Below, in pieces: positions 43,670-53,831 of a stretch of 64,000 nucleotides of DNA; within the stretch, counting starts at the first letter, position 1; every line of letters starts with the position of its first letter. The stretch is from positions 2,083,501 to 2,147,500 of the forward strand of contig NZ_CP149803.1 of assembly GCF_037943105.1 (NCBI RefSeq), in the 5' to 3' direction. The DNA is from Pseudomonas sp. TMP9 (GTDB lineage Bacteria; Pseudomonadota; Gammaproteobacteria; Pseudomonadales; Pseudomonadaceae). Below the pieces are notes generated by a model. That model was not told the DNA's origin and ran no database searches. It saw nothing but the letters and a program-made list of their open reading frames with translations. Both the position numbers and the translations under genes were made by a program.

Positions 43670-44598
43670 GCACGTTCTGGAGCTGGTACATCACGCTGCT
43701 GACTGTCGGCACCCTGCTCGCCCTGTTCTGGCTGATTTTCGCTACACGCAAAAGCGAAGTACACAAGAGCGAAACCGATCAGACCATGGGGCATGCCTTC
43801 GATGGCATCGAGGAATATGACAATCCACTGCCAAAATGGTGGTTTATGTTGTTCATCGGCACCATTGTCTTTTCGGTTGCCTACCTTGTGCTGTATCCAG
43901 GCCTAGGCAACTGGAAAGGCATACTGCCTGGCTATGAAGGTGGCTGGACCCAAGTTAAGCAATGGCAACACGAAGTCGATAAGGCCGATGAGCTGTACGG
44001 GCCCATCTTCGCCAAATATGCCGCGATGCCAATTGAGCAAGTGGCTCAGGATGAGCAAGCACTTAAGATGGGCGGCCGTATCTTTGCCTCCAACTGTTCG
44101 GTCTGCCACGGCTCTGATGCCAAGGGGGGCTATGGCTTCCCTAACCTGACAGACAATGACTGGCTCTATGGTGGCGACCCACAAACCATCAAGACATCCC
44201 TCCTCTATGGTCGTCAAGCAGTTATGCCGGCATGGAAAGACAGCATTGGTGAAGAAGGCATTCGCAACGTTGCTGGCTACATTCGCACCTTCTCCGGTTT
44301 GAATAATCCGGACACTGCCAAGGTGGACCTAGAAGCAGGTCAAAACATCTACGCGACAAACTGTGCCGTCTGTCATGGCGCTGAAGGTAAGGGCCAACAG
44401 GCCATGGGCGCGCCCAACTTGACCGATAAAGTGTGGCTCTTCGGCTCCAGCTTTGCTCAAGTGCAGCAAACTCTCCGTTATGGCCGCAACGGGATGATGC
44501 CTGCCCAAGAAGCCTTCCTCGGCAACGACAAAGTGCACCTGTTGGCTGCGTATGTGTTGAGCCTGAGCCAAAACCAGCAGAGCCCTGCCGCACAGTAA
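43666..44598 (+). CDS. ccoP1: cbb3 oxidase subunit III, di-haem cytochrome c (copy 1)
   Basis: 310 aa. Two N-terminal membrane segments ([20 protein letters not shown] and [20 protein letters not shown]) with the link [18 protein letters not shown], then two haem c sites, [13 protein letters not shown] and [13 protein letters not shown]. It is the electron entry point. Compared with copy 2 it lacks about 20 residues between the second helix and the first haem domain. The haem regions are nearly identical at the DNA level to copy 2. Confidence 0.97.
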   Translation: MSTFWSWYITLLTVGTLLALFWLIFATRKSEVHKSETDQTMGHAFDGIEEYDNPLPKWWFMLFIGTIVFSVAYLVLYPGLGNWKGILPGYEGGWTQVKQWQHEVDKADELYGPIFAKYAAMPIEQVAQDEQALKMGGRIFASNCSVCHGSDAKGGYGFPNLTDNDWLYGGDPQTIKTSLLYGRQAVMPAWKDSIGEEGIRNVAGYIRTFSGLNNPDTAKVDLEAGQNIYATNCAVCHGAEGKGQQAMGAPNLTDKVWLFGSSFAQVQQTLRYGRNGMMPAQEAFLGNDKVHLLAAYVLSLSQNQQSPAAQ

Positions 44599-44974
44599 CT
44601 GATTAAAAAGCAGCGCCCGGCTGGCGACGCTCGTCGCCAGCCGCATCACTCCTCCCCCCGCGCTTGGATAAGCGTGCCAGCTGTGCGACCCAGAGTCGCA
44701 CCGGCCTAACCAATCGCGCGCGCGACACCCGACTTGCGCTAGTCTTAGCCTCAGTCGCCACTTGTCATAACTCCAAGGCGATTCCTATCTTTGCGCTATG
44801 CCTGTTAGGCCGTTTACTGCTTGCGGCAGTGCACCACTTCGGTGGCTACGCACGCTAGCCGTGAGCTCCGAAAGCCTCATTGCTTCGGCCCGTGTCGTTG
44901 CAATAGCAATTTGCTTTCTACATACTTGCCGCCGATTTTTGCCCCTAAAAAATCCATTAACCGTGGAACCCATA
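44599..44974. other. 376-bp region between the two cco operons
   Basis: It holds a perfect T-less hairpin (44619-44642), a second small hairpin GTGCGAC-CCAGA-GTCGCAC (44683-44701) and the presumed cco2 promoter. No TTGAT-N4-ATCAA ANR box is found, and no gene. Confidence 0.6.
44619..44642. other. Perfect hairpin after ccoP1
   Basis: GGCTGGCGACG-CT-CGTCGCCAGCC, 11 bp, 20 bases past the ccoP1 stop. No T-run on either strand, so it may protect the cco1 mRNA 3' end or act with Rho. Confidence 0.5.
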
Positions 44975-46432
44975 ATGAGCACAGCAATCAGTCAGACTGC
45001 TTATAACTACAAGGTGGTTCGCCAATTCGCCGTGATGACGGTGGTTTGGGGAGTCATTGGCATGGCGCTAGGCGTTTTCATTGCCGCACAACTCGTGTGG
45101 CCTGAACTCAACCTAGGCATGGAATGGACGACCTTTGGCCGTCTGCGCCCGCTACACACCAACGCGGTCATTTTCGCCTTTGGCGGATGTGCGTTGATGG
45201 CAACTTCATTCTATGTCGTACAACGTACCAGCCAGGTCCGCCTGATTTCCGATGGCCTTGCGGCTTTCGTGTTCTGGGGCTGGCAAGCGGTAATCGTCGC
45301 TGCAGTCATCACCTTGCCAATGGGTTACACCAGCACCAAGGAATACGCTGAGCTCGAGTGGCCGATTGATATTCTGATCACCGTGGTGTGGGTTGCCTAC
45401 GCGATTGTGTTTTTCGGCACCGTGACCAAGCGTAAAACCAAGCACATTTATGTGGGCAACTGGTTTTACGGCGCGTTCATTCTGGTGACCGCCATGCTGC
45501 ACATCGTCAACAGCGCTGTCGTTCCAGTCAGTCTGTTCAAGTCTTACTCGGCGTATGCCGGTGCGACTGATGCGATGATTCAGTGGTGGTATGGCCACAA
45601 CGCCGTAGGCTTCTTCCTGACAACAGGCTTTCTCGGGATGATGTACTACTTCGTGCCCAAGCAGGCCGAGCGCCCGATCTATTCCTATCGCTTGTCCATC
45701 GTGCACTTTTGGGCGCTGATTACCCTGTACATATGGGCAGGCCCGCACCACCTGCACTACACCGCACTGCCAGATTGGGCGCAGTCGCTGGGCATGGCCA
45801 TGTCAATCATCCTGCTAGCACCAAGTTGGGGCGGCATGATCAACGGCATGATGAGCCTGTCTGGAGCCTGGCATAAGCTGCGCACTGACCCAATTCTGCG
45901 TTTCTTGGTCGTCTCCTTGGCGTTTTATGGCATGTCGACCTTTGAAGGTCCGATGATGGCGATTAAAACCGTCAACGCCCTGTCTCACTACACTGACTGG
46001 ACCATCGGCCACGTTCATGCCGGCGCTCTTGGCTGGGTAGCGATGATTTCCATCGGTGCGCTCTACCACATGTTGCCGAAAGTATTCGGTCGCAACGAGA
46101 TGCACAGTATTGGCCTGATCAACGCCCACTTCTGGTTGGCGACTATCGGCACTGTGTTGTACATCGCCTCCATGTGGGTCAACGGCATTACCCAGGGTCT
46201 GATGTGGCGTGCAGTCAACGAAGACGGCACCCTCACCTACTCCTTCGTTGAAGCACTGGAAGCCAGCCACCCAGGTTACGTCGTGCGCATGATTGGCGGT
46301 GCGTTCTTCGTCACTGGCATGTTGCTGATGGCTTACAACTCTTACCGTACTATCCGTGCCGCTAAGGCTTCTGAATACGAAGCTGCTGCACAGATCCCTG
46401 CCGCCCAACTCACTGCTGGGAGCGCGCACTGA
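44975..46432 (+). CDS. ccoN2: cbb3-type cytochrome c oxidase subunit I (copy 2)
   Basis: 485 aa, close paralogue of ccoN1 with the same haem/CuB His motifs ([59 protein letters not shown]). In Pseudomonas the second cbb3 oxidase is usually the one induced at low oxygen by ANR; no box is seen here. The start at 44975 ([20 protein letters not shown]) aligns with copy 1; the frame extends to 44798 by chance. Confidence 0.97.
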   Translation: MSTAISQTAYNYKVVRQFAVMTVVWGVIGMALGVFIAAQLVWPELNLGMEWTTFGRLRPLHTNAVIFAFGGCALMATSFYVVQRTSQVRLISDGLAAFVFWGWQAVIVAAVITLPMGYTSTKEYAELEWPIDILITVVWVAYAIVFFGTVTKRKTKHIYVGNWFYGAFILVTAMLHIVNSAVVPVSLFKSYSAYAGATDAMIQWWYGHNAVGFFLTTGFLGMMYYFVPKQAERPIYSYRLSIVHFWALITLYIWAGPHHLHYTALPDWAQSLGMAMSIILLAPSWGGMINGMMSLSGAWHKLRTDPILRFLVVSLAFYGMSTFEGPMMAIKTVNALSHYTDWTIGHVHAGALGWVAMISIGALYHMLPKVFGRNEMHSIGLINAHFWLATIGTVLYIASMWVNGITQGLMWRAVNEDGTLTYSFVEALEASHPGYVVRMIGGAFFVTGMLLMAYNSYRTIRAAKASEYEAAAQIPAAQLTAGSAH

Positions 46433-47040
46433 TGAAACACGAAATAATTGAGAAAAATATTGGGCTGATGGCGCTGCTGATGGTTCTCGCCGTCAGCGTC
46501 GGTGGCCTGACTCAAATCGTTCCGCTGTTTTTCCAAGACGTCACCAATGAGCCGGTGGAAGGCCTAAAGCCTTACACCGCGCTGCAACTGGAAGGCCGTG
46601 ATGTTTACATCGCTAACGGCTGTGTTGGCTGCCACTCGCAGATGATCCGCCCGTTTCGCGCTGAAACTGAACGCTATGGCCACTACTCGGTCGCAGGTGA
46701 AAGCGTTTGGGATCACCCCTTCCTTTGGGGCTCCAAGCGGACTGGTCCAGATCTGGCTCGTGTAGGCGGTCGTTACTCGGATGAGTGGCAGCGTGCGCAC
46801 CTGTACAACCCGCGCAACGTAGTACCTGAGTCAAAGATGCCGGCCTACCCTTGGTTGGTCGAGCACAAACTTGACGGCAAGGACACGGCTAAGAAAATGG
46901 AAGTTATGCGTGGCTTTGGCATCCCTTACACTGACGAAGACATCGCCGGCGCTGAGGCTGCAGTAAAAGGCAAGACCGAAATGGATGCACTGGTTGCGTA
47001 CCTGCAGGTTCTTGGCACCTCCATCAAGAACAAGCGGTAA
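46432..47040 (+). CDS. ccoO2: cbb3 oxidase subunit II, mono-haem cytochrome c (copy 2)
   Basis: 202 aa, same length as CcoO1, with [20 protein letters not shown] (haem c) and [20 protein letters not shown]. One-base overlap with ccoN2 (TGATG), as in copy 1. Confidence 0.97.
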   Translation: MKHEIIEKNIGLMALLMVLAVSVGGLTQIVPLFFQDVTNEPVEGLKPYTALQLEGRDVYIANGCVGCHSQMIRPFRAETERYGHYSVAGESVWDHPFLWGSKRTGPDLARVGGRYSDEWQRAHLYNPRNVVPESKMPAYPWLVEHKLDGKDTAKKMEVMRGFGIPYTDEDIAGAEAAVKGKTEMDALVAYLQVLGTSIKNKR

Positions 47041-47046
47041 GGCACT

Positions 47047-47232
47047 ATGGATATCGGGATGATTCGCGGCATAGGCACAGCAGTGGTGTTCATCGCTTTT
47101 ATCAGCGTGGTGCTCTGGGCCTATAGCAGCAAGCGTAAATCCAACTTCGACGACGCCGCTAATCTGCCCTTCGCCGATGACCCCAAACCCAACAAGCCTG
47201 ACGAGCAATCTTCCAGGAGCAATAACCAATGA
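47047..47232 (+). CDS. ccoQ2: cbb3 oxidase small subunit CcoQ (copy 2)
   Basis: 61 aa, single helix ([20 protein letters not shown]) and tail [20 protein letters not shown]. The stop overlaps the ccoP2 start by 4 bases. Confidence 0.92.
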   Translation: MDIGMIRGIGTAVVFIAFISVVLWAYSSKRKSNFDDAANLPFADDPKPNKPDEQSSRSNNQ

Positions 47233-48218
47233 CCACGTTCTGGAGTTGGTACGTAACCATTCTGTCTTTGGGCACTATCTTTGCCCTAACTTGGTTAATT
47301 TTCGGCACCCGTAAGGGCCAGCGCGAAGAAACCACCGAAGAAACTGTCGGCCATTCCTTTGATGGCATTGAAGAGTTTGATAACCCGCTGCCCAAATGGT
47401 GGTTCATGCTGTTTATCGGCACCATCATTTTTGCGTTGGGCTATTTGGTGCTCTACCCCGGCCTAGGTAACTGGAAGGGCTTATTGCCCGGCTACAACTA
47501 CCTCGACAGCGAGACCAAAACGCCTTTCGCCACCAACATCGAAATCGCTGGTGGCGAAGAGCGTAATGCAGGCTGGACCGGTGTGCACCAATGGGAAAAG
47601 GAGATGGCTAAGGCCGACGCCCAGTACGGACCGCTGTTTGCCAAATATGCGGCCATGCCAATTGAGCAAGTGGCTCAGGATGAGCAGGCACTTAAAATGG
47701 GCGGCCGTATTTTTGCCTCCAACTGCTCGGTCTGCCATGGCTCTGATGCCAAGGGCGCCTACGGCTTCCCTAACCTGACAGACAACGACTGGCTGTATGG
47801 CGGCGACCCGCAAACCATCAAGACAACTCTGCTGTACGGTCGCCAAGCGGTTATGCCCGCATGGAAAGACAGCATTGGTGAAGAAGGTATTCGCAACGTT
47901 GCCGGCTACATCCGTACTTTCTCTGGCTTGAAGAACCCGGAAACTATTAAGGTGGACCTTGCCGCAGGTCAAAACATCTACGCGACAAACTGTTCAGTCT
48001 GTCATGGCGCTGAAGGTAAGGGCCAACAAGCCATGGGCGCACCCAACTTGACCGATAAAGTTTGGCTCTACGGTTCCAGCTTTGGTCAAGTACAGCAAAC
48101 CCTACGCTATGGCCGCAACGGCATGATGCCTGCCCAAGAAGCCTTCCTCGGTAACGACAAAGTGCATTTACTCGCGGCTTATGTTTACAGCCTGTCGCAA
48201 GGCAAAACCGAGAAGTAA
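47229..48218 (+). CDS. ccoP2: cbb3 oxidase subunit III, di-haem cytochrome c (copy 2)
   Basis: 329 aa. Two membrane segments, then haem c sites [13 protein letters not shown] and [13 protein letters not shown]. The extra segment at about residues 95-115 ([20 protein letters not shown]) is absent from CcoP1. Final gene of the cco2 operon; a long hairpin follows at 48226-48262. Confidence 0.97.
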   Translation: MTTFWSWYVTILSLGTIFALTWLIFGTRKGQREETTEETVGHSFDGIEEFDNPLPKWWFMLFIGTIIFALGYLVLYPGLGNWKGLLPGYNYLDSETKTPFATNIEIAGGEERNAGWTGVHQWEKEMAKADAQYGPLFAKYAAMPIEQVAQDEQALKMGGRIFASNCSVCHGSDAKGAYGFPNLTDNDWLYGGDPQTIKTTLLYGRQAVMPAWKDSIGEEGIRNVAGYIRTFSGLKNPETIKVDLAAGQNIYATNCSVCHGAEGKGQQAMGAPNLTDKVWLYGSSFGQVQQTLRYGRNGMMPAQEAFLGNDKVHLLAAYVYSLSQGKTEK

Positions 48219-48225
48219 TGCTCTG

Positions 48226-48262
48226 GCCCGGCAGACGCGACCGCAGGTCGCACCTGCCGGGC
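48226..48262. other. Long hairpin after ccoP2
   Basis: Outer stem GCCCGGCAG / CTGCCGGGC and inner stem GCGACC / GGTCGC with small bulges; no T-run. Same position relative to ccoP2 as the hairpin after ccoP1. Confidence 0.5.
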
Positions 48263-48354
48263 AATCGTCAGGCGTACCATAGCGTAAGAGCCCGCAAGAC
48301 TCCGGTCGGCACGTATCGTCTGGAGCAGCCAACCAATCGCCGTGGTACCCATTT

Positions 48355-49761
48355 ATGAGCGCACAAATCCCCGTTAAAGACGTCACCCCCGCCAAGGTCG
48401 AAGTTGTTGACCTCTACGCCAACCGCGAAAAAATCTACACCCGCTCCTTCACCGGCATCTTCCGCAATTTGCGCATGCTGGGTGGTGCAGCCCTCTTCTT
48501 AGTGTATTTCGGCACCGTATGGTTAACCTGGAATGGTCGTCAGGCCGTCTGGTGGAACTTACCTGAGCGTAAATTTTATATCTTTGGCTCAACTTACTGG
48601 CCGCAAGATTTTGTTCTGCTCTCAGCGCTGCTGATCATTGCAGCTTTCGGTCTGTTTTTTATCACCGTGTTCGCCGGGCGCGTCTGGTGCGGTTACACCT
48701 GCCCACAAAGCGTGTTCACTTGGATATTCATGTGGGCGGAAAAGGTCACCGAAGGTGATCGCAACCAGCGCATGAAGCTCGATAAAACGCCAATGAGCGG
48801 ACAAAAATTCCTACGCAAGTTAGCTAAGCACGGTATTTGGGTGGGCGTTTCGGTTGTAACCGCTATTACTTTTGTCGGTTACTTCACCCCCATCCGCGAG
48901 CTAATCACCGAACTTGCCACCCTGCAAAGCAGCGGCTGGGCGCTGTTCTGGGTCGGTTTCCTGACCCTAGCCACTTACGGTAATGCTGGCTACCTACGTG
49001 AACAGGTGTGCATCTACATGTGCCCCTATGCGCGCTTTCAGAGCGTGATGTTCGACCAAGACACCCTGATCGTCTCCTACGATCCACGCCGCGGTGAAGC
49101 ACGTGGCCCGCGCAAACGTGATGCCGATTACAAAGCCGAAGGGTTAGGCGATTGCATTGACTGCAAGATGTGCGTGCACGTCTGCCCCACCGGTATCGAC
49201 ATTCGCGATGGTCTGCAAATTGAGTGCATTGGCTGCGCCGCTTGCATTGATGCCTGCGACAGCATCATGGAAAAGATGCATTACCCCAAAGGGTTGATCA
49301 GCTACACAACTGAACACAACTTATCCGGGCAAAAGACCAACCTGGTTAGACCGCGACTGATCGGTTATGCGGTAGCCTTGCTCGCCATGTTCTGCGTGTT
49401 TGCTTGGGCTGTTTCCAGCCGCTCGTTGGTGGAACTGGACGTGCTCAAAGACCGCGTGCTGTATCGGGAAAACGAAGAAGGCCGAATCGAAAACGTTTAC
49501 ACCCTGAAGATCATGAACAAAGCCCAGCGCGATGTGACCTACATGATTGAAGCCGATGGCATCGACGGCCTGACGTACGAGGGTAAGCGCGAAATCAGGG
49601 CCTTCGCCGGTGAAGTGCTGTCATTGCCTGTGGAGCTGTCCATCGATCCAGAAAAACTGCCTTCAAGCACCAACGAAGTCAGCTTCCATCTGCAAGCAGT
49701 GGACGATGAAACTATTAAAACTGAAGCTGCCAGCCGCTTTATCGGCCCCAGCGTGCGCTGA
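48355..49761 (+). CDS. ccoG: cbb3 oxidase assembly protein CcoG (RdxA/FixG)
   Basis: 468-aa membrane Fe-S protein that in Rhodobacter reduces Cu(II) for CuB insertion. Several membrane segments (MLGGAALFLVYFGTVWLTW, VLLSALLIIAAFGLFFITVF, LIGYAVALLAMFCVFAWAVS). Polyferredoxin part GDCIDCKMCVHVCPTGIDIR and IGCAACIDACDSIMEK carries two [4Fe-4S] motifs, plus WCGYTCPQSVFTW. The C-terminal periplasmic Ig-like domain has YTLKIMNKAQRDVTYMIEA. Head of the ccoGHIS assembly operon. Confidence 0.96.
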   Translation: MSAQIPVKDVTPAKVEVVDLYANREKIYTRSFTGIFRNLRMLGGAALFLVYFGTVWLTWNGRQAVWWNLPERKFYIFGSTYWPQDFVLLSALLIIAAFGLFFITVFAGRVWCGYTCPQSVFTWIFMWAEKVTEGDRNQRMKLDKTPMSGQKFLRKLAKHGIWVGVSVVTAITFVGYFTPIRELITELATLQSSGWALFWVGFLTLATYGNAGYLREQVCIYMCPYARFQSVMFDQDTLIVSYDPRRGEARGPRKRDADYKAEGLGDCIDCKMCVHVCPTGIDIRDGLQIECIGCAACIDACDSIMEKMHYPKGLISYTTEHNLSGQKTNLVRPRLIGYAVALLAMFCVFAWAVSSRSLVELDVLKDRVLYRENEEGRIENVYTLKIMNKAQRDVTYMIEADGIDGLTYEGKREIRAFAGEVLSLPVELSIDPEKLPSSTNEVSFHLQAVDDETIKTEAASRFIGPSVR

Positions 49762-49773
49762 CCAGAGATAATC

Positions 49774-50286
49774 ATGACTGAACAAACGCCTGAGATCATA
49801 AAGCCTTGGTACAAGCAATTCTGGCCCTGGTTTCTAATCAGCCTGCTGGCCTACTCTGTGGTTCAGGGCCTGACCCTGCTGACCATTGCCACCCGTAATC
49901 CGCCAGGGCTGATTTCCGATGATTATTACGATGTAGGCAAAGGCATCAACCAGTCGCTGGAGCGGGAAAACCTCGCCATTCGCCTCAAGCTGAATGCCAG
50001 CTTGGTGCTTAACGATGATAACGGCACGGCAACTCTGCAGCTGAACGGCAATAGCCGCCCGCAGCAACTGGTACTCAATCTCATTTCACCGACTCAACCT
50101 GAGCGCGATCGCCGGGTAATCCTGCAACCGAAAGCAGATGGCATGTATAGCGGGCAAATGATTGATCCGGTCGAGGGTCGGCGCTTTGTCGAGCTTATTG
50201 GTCAGGAAGGCGGTAAGGACTGGCGTCTTTTTGAAGAGCGAAAAGTACAAAGCGGCGTGACCATAACCCTCGGGGAAGCTCAGTAA
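49774..50286 (+). CDS. ccoH: cbb3 oxidase assembly protein CcoH (FixH)
   Basis: 170 aa. One N-terminal membrane segment ([20 protein letters not shown]) with the family motif [21 protein letters not shown] [18 protein letters not shown], then a periplasmic beta domain ([20 protein letters not shown]). It binds the assembling oxidase and remains linked to it. 12 bases after ccoG and 8 before ccoI. Confidence 0.93.
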   Translation: MTEQTPEIIKPWYKQFWPWFLISLLAYSVVQGLTLLTIATRNPPGLISDDYYDVGKGINQSLERENLAIRLKLNASLVLNDDNGTATLQLNGNSRPQQLVLNLISPTQPERDRRVILQPKADGMYSGQMIDPVEGRRFVELIGQEGGKDWRLFEERKVQSGVTITLGEAQ

Positions 50287-50294
50287 GCACACTG

Positions 50295-52760
50295 ATGGCC
50301 AACCCCACCCCCTGCTATCACTGCGGTTTGCCCGCCCCCGGCGGCAACCGCTTTCAGGCTATCGTACTGGGTGCAACCCGGGAAATGTGCTGCCCGGGCT
50401 GCCAAGCAGTAGCTGAAGCTATCGTTGATGGTGGCCTTGAGCACTATTACACACACCGCAGCGAAAGCGCCGCCAACCCGCAAAGCCTGCCTCAAGCGTT
50501 GCCTGATGAACTGGCGCTCTATGATCGCAGCGATGTGCAGCAACCTTTTGTCGAACATGACGGTGAGCTCAGTGATATCTGCCTGCTGATCGAAGGCATC
50601 AGTTGCGCTGCCTGTGGCTGGTTAATTGAGAAGCACCTGCGCGGTTTGCCCGGCATCAGTGAAGCCCATCTCAACTTGTCCAACCACCGTTTGCAGGTGC
50701 GCTGGACTGACAGTCAATTGCCGCTCAGCAGCCTGCTCAAAGCATTGCGCAAAATTGGCTACGCCGCTCACCCTTGGCAGGCCGATGCTGCCGCCGAACA
50801 GCTGCAGCAAGAAAATCGTCGCGCCATGCGCCAACTCGGCGTCGCCGGCATGCTGTGGATGCAGGTGATGATGGCAAGCATGGCCACTTGGCCAGAATTC
50901 AATATCGATTTGTCTCCCGAGCTGGATAAGATCCTGCGCTGGGTCAGTCTATTTCTCACCACACCAATCGTTTTCTACTGTTGCGGACAGTTCTTCCGCG
51001 GCGCCCTGCGCGACCTGCGCACCCGCCACCTGACCATGGATGTATCCGTATCCCTGGCCATCGGCGGCGCTTACATAGCGGGCATTTGGTCAACCGTCAC
51101 TGGTCAAGGTGAGCTGTATTTCGACGCTGTGGGCATGTTTGCTCTCTTCCTCTTGGCTGGCCGCTACCTTGAACGACGCGCTCGTGAGCGCACGGCGGCA
51201 GCGACTGCCCAGCTGGTTAACTTGCTGCCCGCATCCTGCCTGCGTTTAGATGCTAGCGGCCAAAGCCAGCGCATCCTGCTGCGTGAACTGTCTATCGGTG
51301 ACCTCATATTAGTGCCGCCGGGGGCTTTGCTGCCGGCTGACGGGCGTATTGTGCAAGGCCAGTCGAGTGTGGATGAATCACTATTGACCGGTGAGTACCT
51401 GCCACTGCCGCGCAATGTCGGCGACAACGTTACCGCTGGCACACTGAACGTCGAAGGGCCACTTAGCGTAGAAGTTCAAGCCCTTGGCGACGCCACACGA
51501 TTGTCAGCTATCGTGCGCCTACTCGAGCGCGCTCAAACTGATAAGCCTCGGCTAGCAGTCATCGCCGATCAGGTTGCGCAGTGGTTTTTAGTGATTGTCT
51601 TGGTGGTTGCGGCCATCGTTGGCTTGGTCTGGTGGCAGCTTGATCCATCGCGCGCCTTCTGGATCGTCTTAGCATTGTTGGTCGCCACTTGTCCTTGCGC
51701 CTTAGCCTTGGCCACGCCCACCGCACTCACCGCTGCCACCGGCTCCCTGCATAAACTGGGTATGCTGCTAACTCGCGGCCACGTGCTCGAAGGCTTGAAC
51801 CAAATCAACACCTTAGTGCTGGATAAGACCGGCACCTTGACTGAAGGCCGTCTAACACTTAGCACCATCCAGCCGTTGCGTGAGCTGGATGGCGACAGCT
51901 GCTTGGCTCTCGCTGCAGCCTTAGAAAACCGGTCAGAACACCCGATTGCCCGCGCATTTGGCCAAGCAGGTGAGGCTGCACGAGACGTTGAAAGCCATCC
52001 AGGCTTAGGCCTGCAAGGGCGTGTGGGTGAGCGTTTACTGCGCATTGGCGAGGCTCGCTTCGTCTGCGCACTGAGCGCGCAGCCCGTCCCCCCAATCACT
52101 GGCGAACACGGCCAATGGCTGCTGCTGGGCGATGAGCAAGGCCCCTTGGCGTGGTTCGTACTGGATGATCGCCTGCGCGATGATGCACCGCAATTAATCA
52201 ATATGGCCAAAGCCAAAGGCTGGCAAATCATGTTGCTGTCTGGTGACAGCTCGCCGATGGTCGCGGAAGTGGCGCGGCAACTGGGTATTGATGATGCACG
52301 TGGCGGGCTAACGCCGGATGCCAAGCTCGAGGTGCTCAAACACCTGCACAGTCAAGGCCGCCGCGTGTTGATGCTCGGTGATGGTGTCAATGATGTGCCT
52401 GTGCTGGCTGCCGCTGACATTAGCGTGGCCATGGGCAGTGCCACCGATTTGGCCAAAACCAGCGCGGACGCGGTTCTACTGTCTAACCGCCTAAGCAGTC
52501 TGGTCCACGCACTACACATGGCGCAACGAACCCGGCGCATCATCATCGAAAACCTCACGTGGGCCAGCCTGTACAATGGATTGGTGTTGCCCTTCGCGGC
52601 CATCGGCTGGATCACGCCAATCTGGGCAGCGTTGGGCATGTCTGTTAGCTCATTGCTGGTGGTGCTCAACGCCTTGCGTCTGACTCACGTTCACCAAACG
52701 AACCCGGTTGAGAGCCCTAGCGGCGAAGCTAAGCCTGTAAAGGCTTCTGGCAACGCCTGA
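50295..52760 (+). CDS. ccoI: Copper-exporting P-type ATPase CcoI (FixI) for cbb3 assembly
   Basis: 821-aa P1B ATPase that moves Cu(I) to the periplasm for CuB. N-terminal CYHCGLPAPGGNR and MCCPGCQAVAEAIV, then an HMA domain with GISCAACGWLIEKHL (about residue 100). Catalytic parts are SVDESLLTGEYLPL (actuator), CPC in VATCPCALALATPTAL, phosphorylated Asp in LDKTGTLTEG (about residue 515), and GDGVNDVPVLAAADISVAMG. Overall arrangement is of the FixI/CopA2 subgroup, which is slow and serves oxidase assembly rather than copper resistance. Confidence 0.96.
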   Translation: MANPTPCYHCGLPAPGGNRFQAIVLGATREMCCPGCQAVAEAIVDGGLEHYYTHRSESAANPQSLPQALPDELALYDRSDVQQPFVEHDGELSDICLLIEGISCAACGWLIEKHLRGLPGISEAHLNLSNHRLQVRWTDSQLPLSSLLKALRKIGYAAHPWQADAAAEQLQQENRRAMRQLGVAGMLWMQVMMASMATWPEFNIDLSPELDKILRWVSLFLTTPIVFYCCGQFFRGALRDLRTRHLTMDVSVSLAIGGAYIAGIWSTVTGQGELYFDAVGMFALFLLAGRYLERRARERTAAATAQLVNLLPASCLRLDASGQSQRILLRELSIGDLILVPPGALLPADGRIVQGQSSVDESLLTGEYLPLPRNVGDNVTAGTLNVEGPLSVEVQALGDATRLSAIVRLLERAQTDKPRLAVIADQVAQWFLVIVLVVAAIVGLVWWQLDPSRAFWIVLALLVATCPCALALATPTALTAATGSLHKLGMLLTRGHVLEGLNQINTLVLDKTGTLTEGRLTLSTIQPLRELDGDSCLALAAALENRSEHPIARAFGQAGEAARDVESHPGLGLQGRVGERLLRIGEARFVCALSAQPVPPITGEHGQWLLLGDEQGPLAWFVLDDRLRDDAPQLINMAKAKGWQIMLLSGDSSPMVAEVARQLGIDDARGGLTPDAKLEVLKHLHSQGRRVLMLGDGVNDVPVLAAADISVAMGSATDLAKTSADAVLLSNRLSSLVHALHMAQRTRRIIIENLTWASLYNGLVLPFAAIGWITPIWAALGMSVSSLLVVLNALRLTHVHQTNPVESPSGEAKPVKASGNA

Positions 52761-52832
52761 AGCATCAGCACCTTAGGCTTTGCATCAGGCTCATCGCTAC
52801 ATCATCTGCAACCCGACTCATCCGGAGATCCT

Positions 52833-53051
52833 ATGATCGCGCTCTATATCCTGATCCCGGTCGCTATCGCGCTGGTGGGTTTCGCCATCTGGCTGTTCTT
52901 TTGGGCGGTGGACAGCGGTCAGTACGACGACCTCGACGGACCGGCTCACAGCATTCTGTTTGACGACGAAGACCCTAAGCACCAAGCAGCAGTGAAACAA
53001 ATACAGCAACAAGACGCGGACCAAGACTCACAGAAGCCGCCTCATGCTTGA
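52833..53051 (+). CDS. ccoS: cbb3 oxidase maturation protein CcoS
   Basis: 72 aa. One membrane helix (ALYILIPVAIALVGFAIWLF) followed by the family motif FFWAVDSGQYDDLDGPAHSI and LFDDE. Needed for cofactor insertion into the oxidase. CGGAG upstream. The stop overlaps the next gene by 8 bases. Confidence 0.95.
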   Translation: MIALYILIPVAIALVGFAIWLFFWAVDSGQYDDLDGPAHSILFDDEDPKHQAAVKQIQQQDADQDSQKPPHA

Positions 53052-53727
53052 GCTATTGCCGCTGTTAGTCTCAGCGATGATCCTCGGCCTGCTCGGCGGA
53101 GGTCATTGCTTGGGCATGTGCGGCGGGCTGATGGGCGCGTTGACCATGGCCATACCGGCCGAAAAACGCGCACAGCGCTTTCAATTGCTCCTTGCCTATA
53201 ACCTGGGACGCATCCTCAGTTACAGCGTGGCGGGTCTGCTCCTCGGCCTAGCGGGTTGGGCACTGGCCGCAGGTCCACTGGTCACAGGCTTACGCGTGGT
53301 TGCCGCATTGCTGCTGATTGCCATGGGTTTTTATCTAGCCGGCTGGTGGAGCGGTCTGACCCGTATTGAAGCCCTAGGCCGCGGCTTGTGGCGATATATC
53401 CAGCCGCTGACCCGACGTTTTATGCCCGTCACCAGCGTGCCCCGCGCCTTGGCACTGGGCAGCTTGTGGGGCTGGCTGCCCTGCGGCCTGGTCTACAGCA
53501 CGCTGCTGTGGGCCGCGAGCCAAGGCAACGCGCTCGAAAGTGCTGCACTGATGTTTGCCTTTGGCCTCGGCACCATGCCTGTGCTGCTGGCAACCGGCAT
53601 GGCTGCTGAGCGCCTGACTGCCTTGCTACGTAAACAAGGTGTGCGCATGGCTGGCGGTATTCTGGTGATCCTGTTCGGCCTGTGGACCCTGCCCGGTCCG
53701 CATCAGCATTGGTTAATGGGTCACTAA
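53044..53727 (+). CDS. SafE/TauE-type membrane protein (DsbD/CcoA-neighbourhood family)
   Basis: 227 aa, about six membrane segments (LLPLLVSAMILGLLGGGHCL, GMCGGLMGALTMAI with the metal-binding-like HCLGMCGG, LPCGLVYSTLLWAASQGNA). The family, called sulfite exporter TauE/SafE or UreH-like, lies beside ccoS and hemN in Pseudomonas (PA1548 position). The paired Cys motifs and location suggest a role in copper or redox delivery to the oxidase; that is inference. Confidence 0.85.
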   Translation: MLELLPLLVSAMILGLLGGGHCLGMCGGLMGALTMAIPAEKRAQRFQLLLAYNLGRILSYSVAGLLLGLAGWALAAGPLVTGLRVVAALLLIAMGFYLAGWWSGLTRIEALGRGLWRYIQPLTRRFMPVTSVPRALALGSLWGWLPCGLVYSTLLWAASQGNALESAALMFAFGLGTMPVLLATGMAAERLTALLRKQGVRMAGGILVILFGLWTLPGPHQHWLMGH

Positions 53728-53755
53728 GTAGCCAATGAGCACGGCACACGGTGCC

Positions 53756-53769
53756 TTGATGCAGGTCAA
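53756..53769 (+). promoter_or_regulatory. ANR box upstream of hemN
   Basis: TTGAT-GCAG-GTCAA, a 14-base match to the ANR/FNR consensus TTGAT-N4-(A/G)TCAA, centred about 70 bases before the hemN ATG. Activation of hemN by ANR at low oxygen is established in P. aeruginosa. Confidence 0.85.
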
Positions 53770-53831
53770 AACACCCCAAGCACGTCACCTTTAGACTTCC
53801 CGGCATTCAAAGCCAGACCGGGAATACCCGT

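Noticed and set aside
51569..52339. 256-codon frame antisense to ccoI
   Set aside because: A Ser/Arg/Pro-rich shadow of a strongly supported P-type ATPase.
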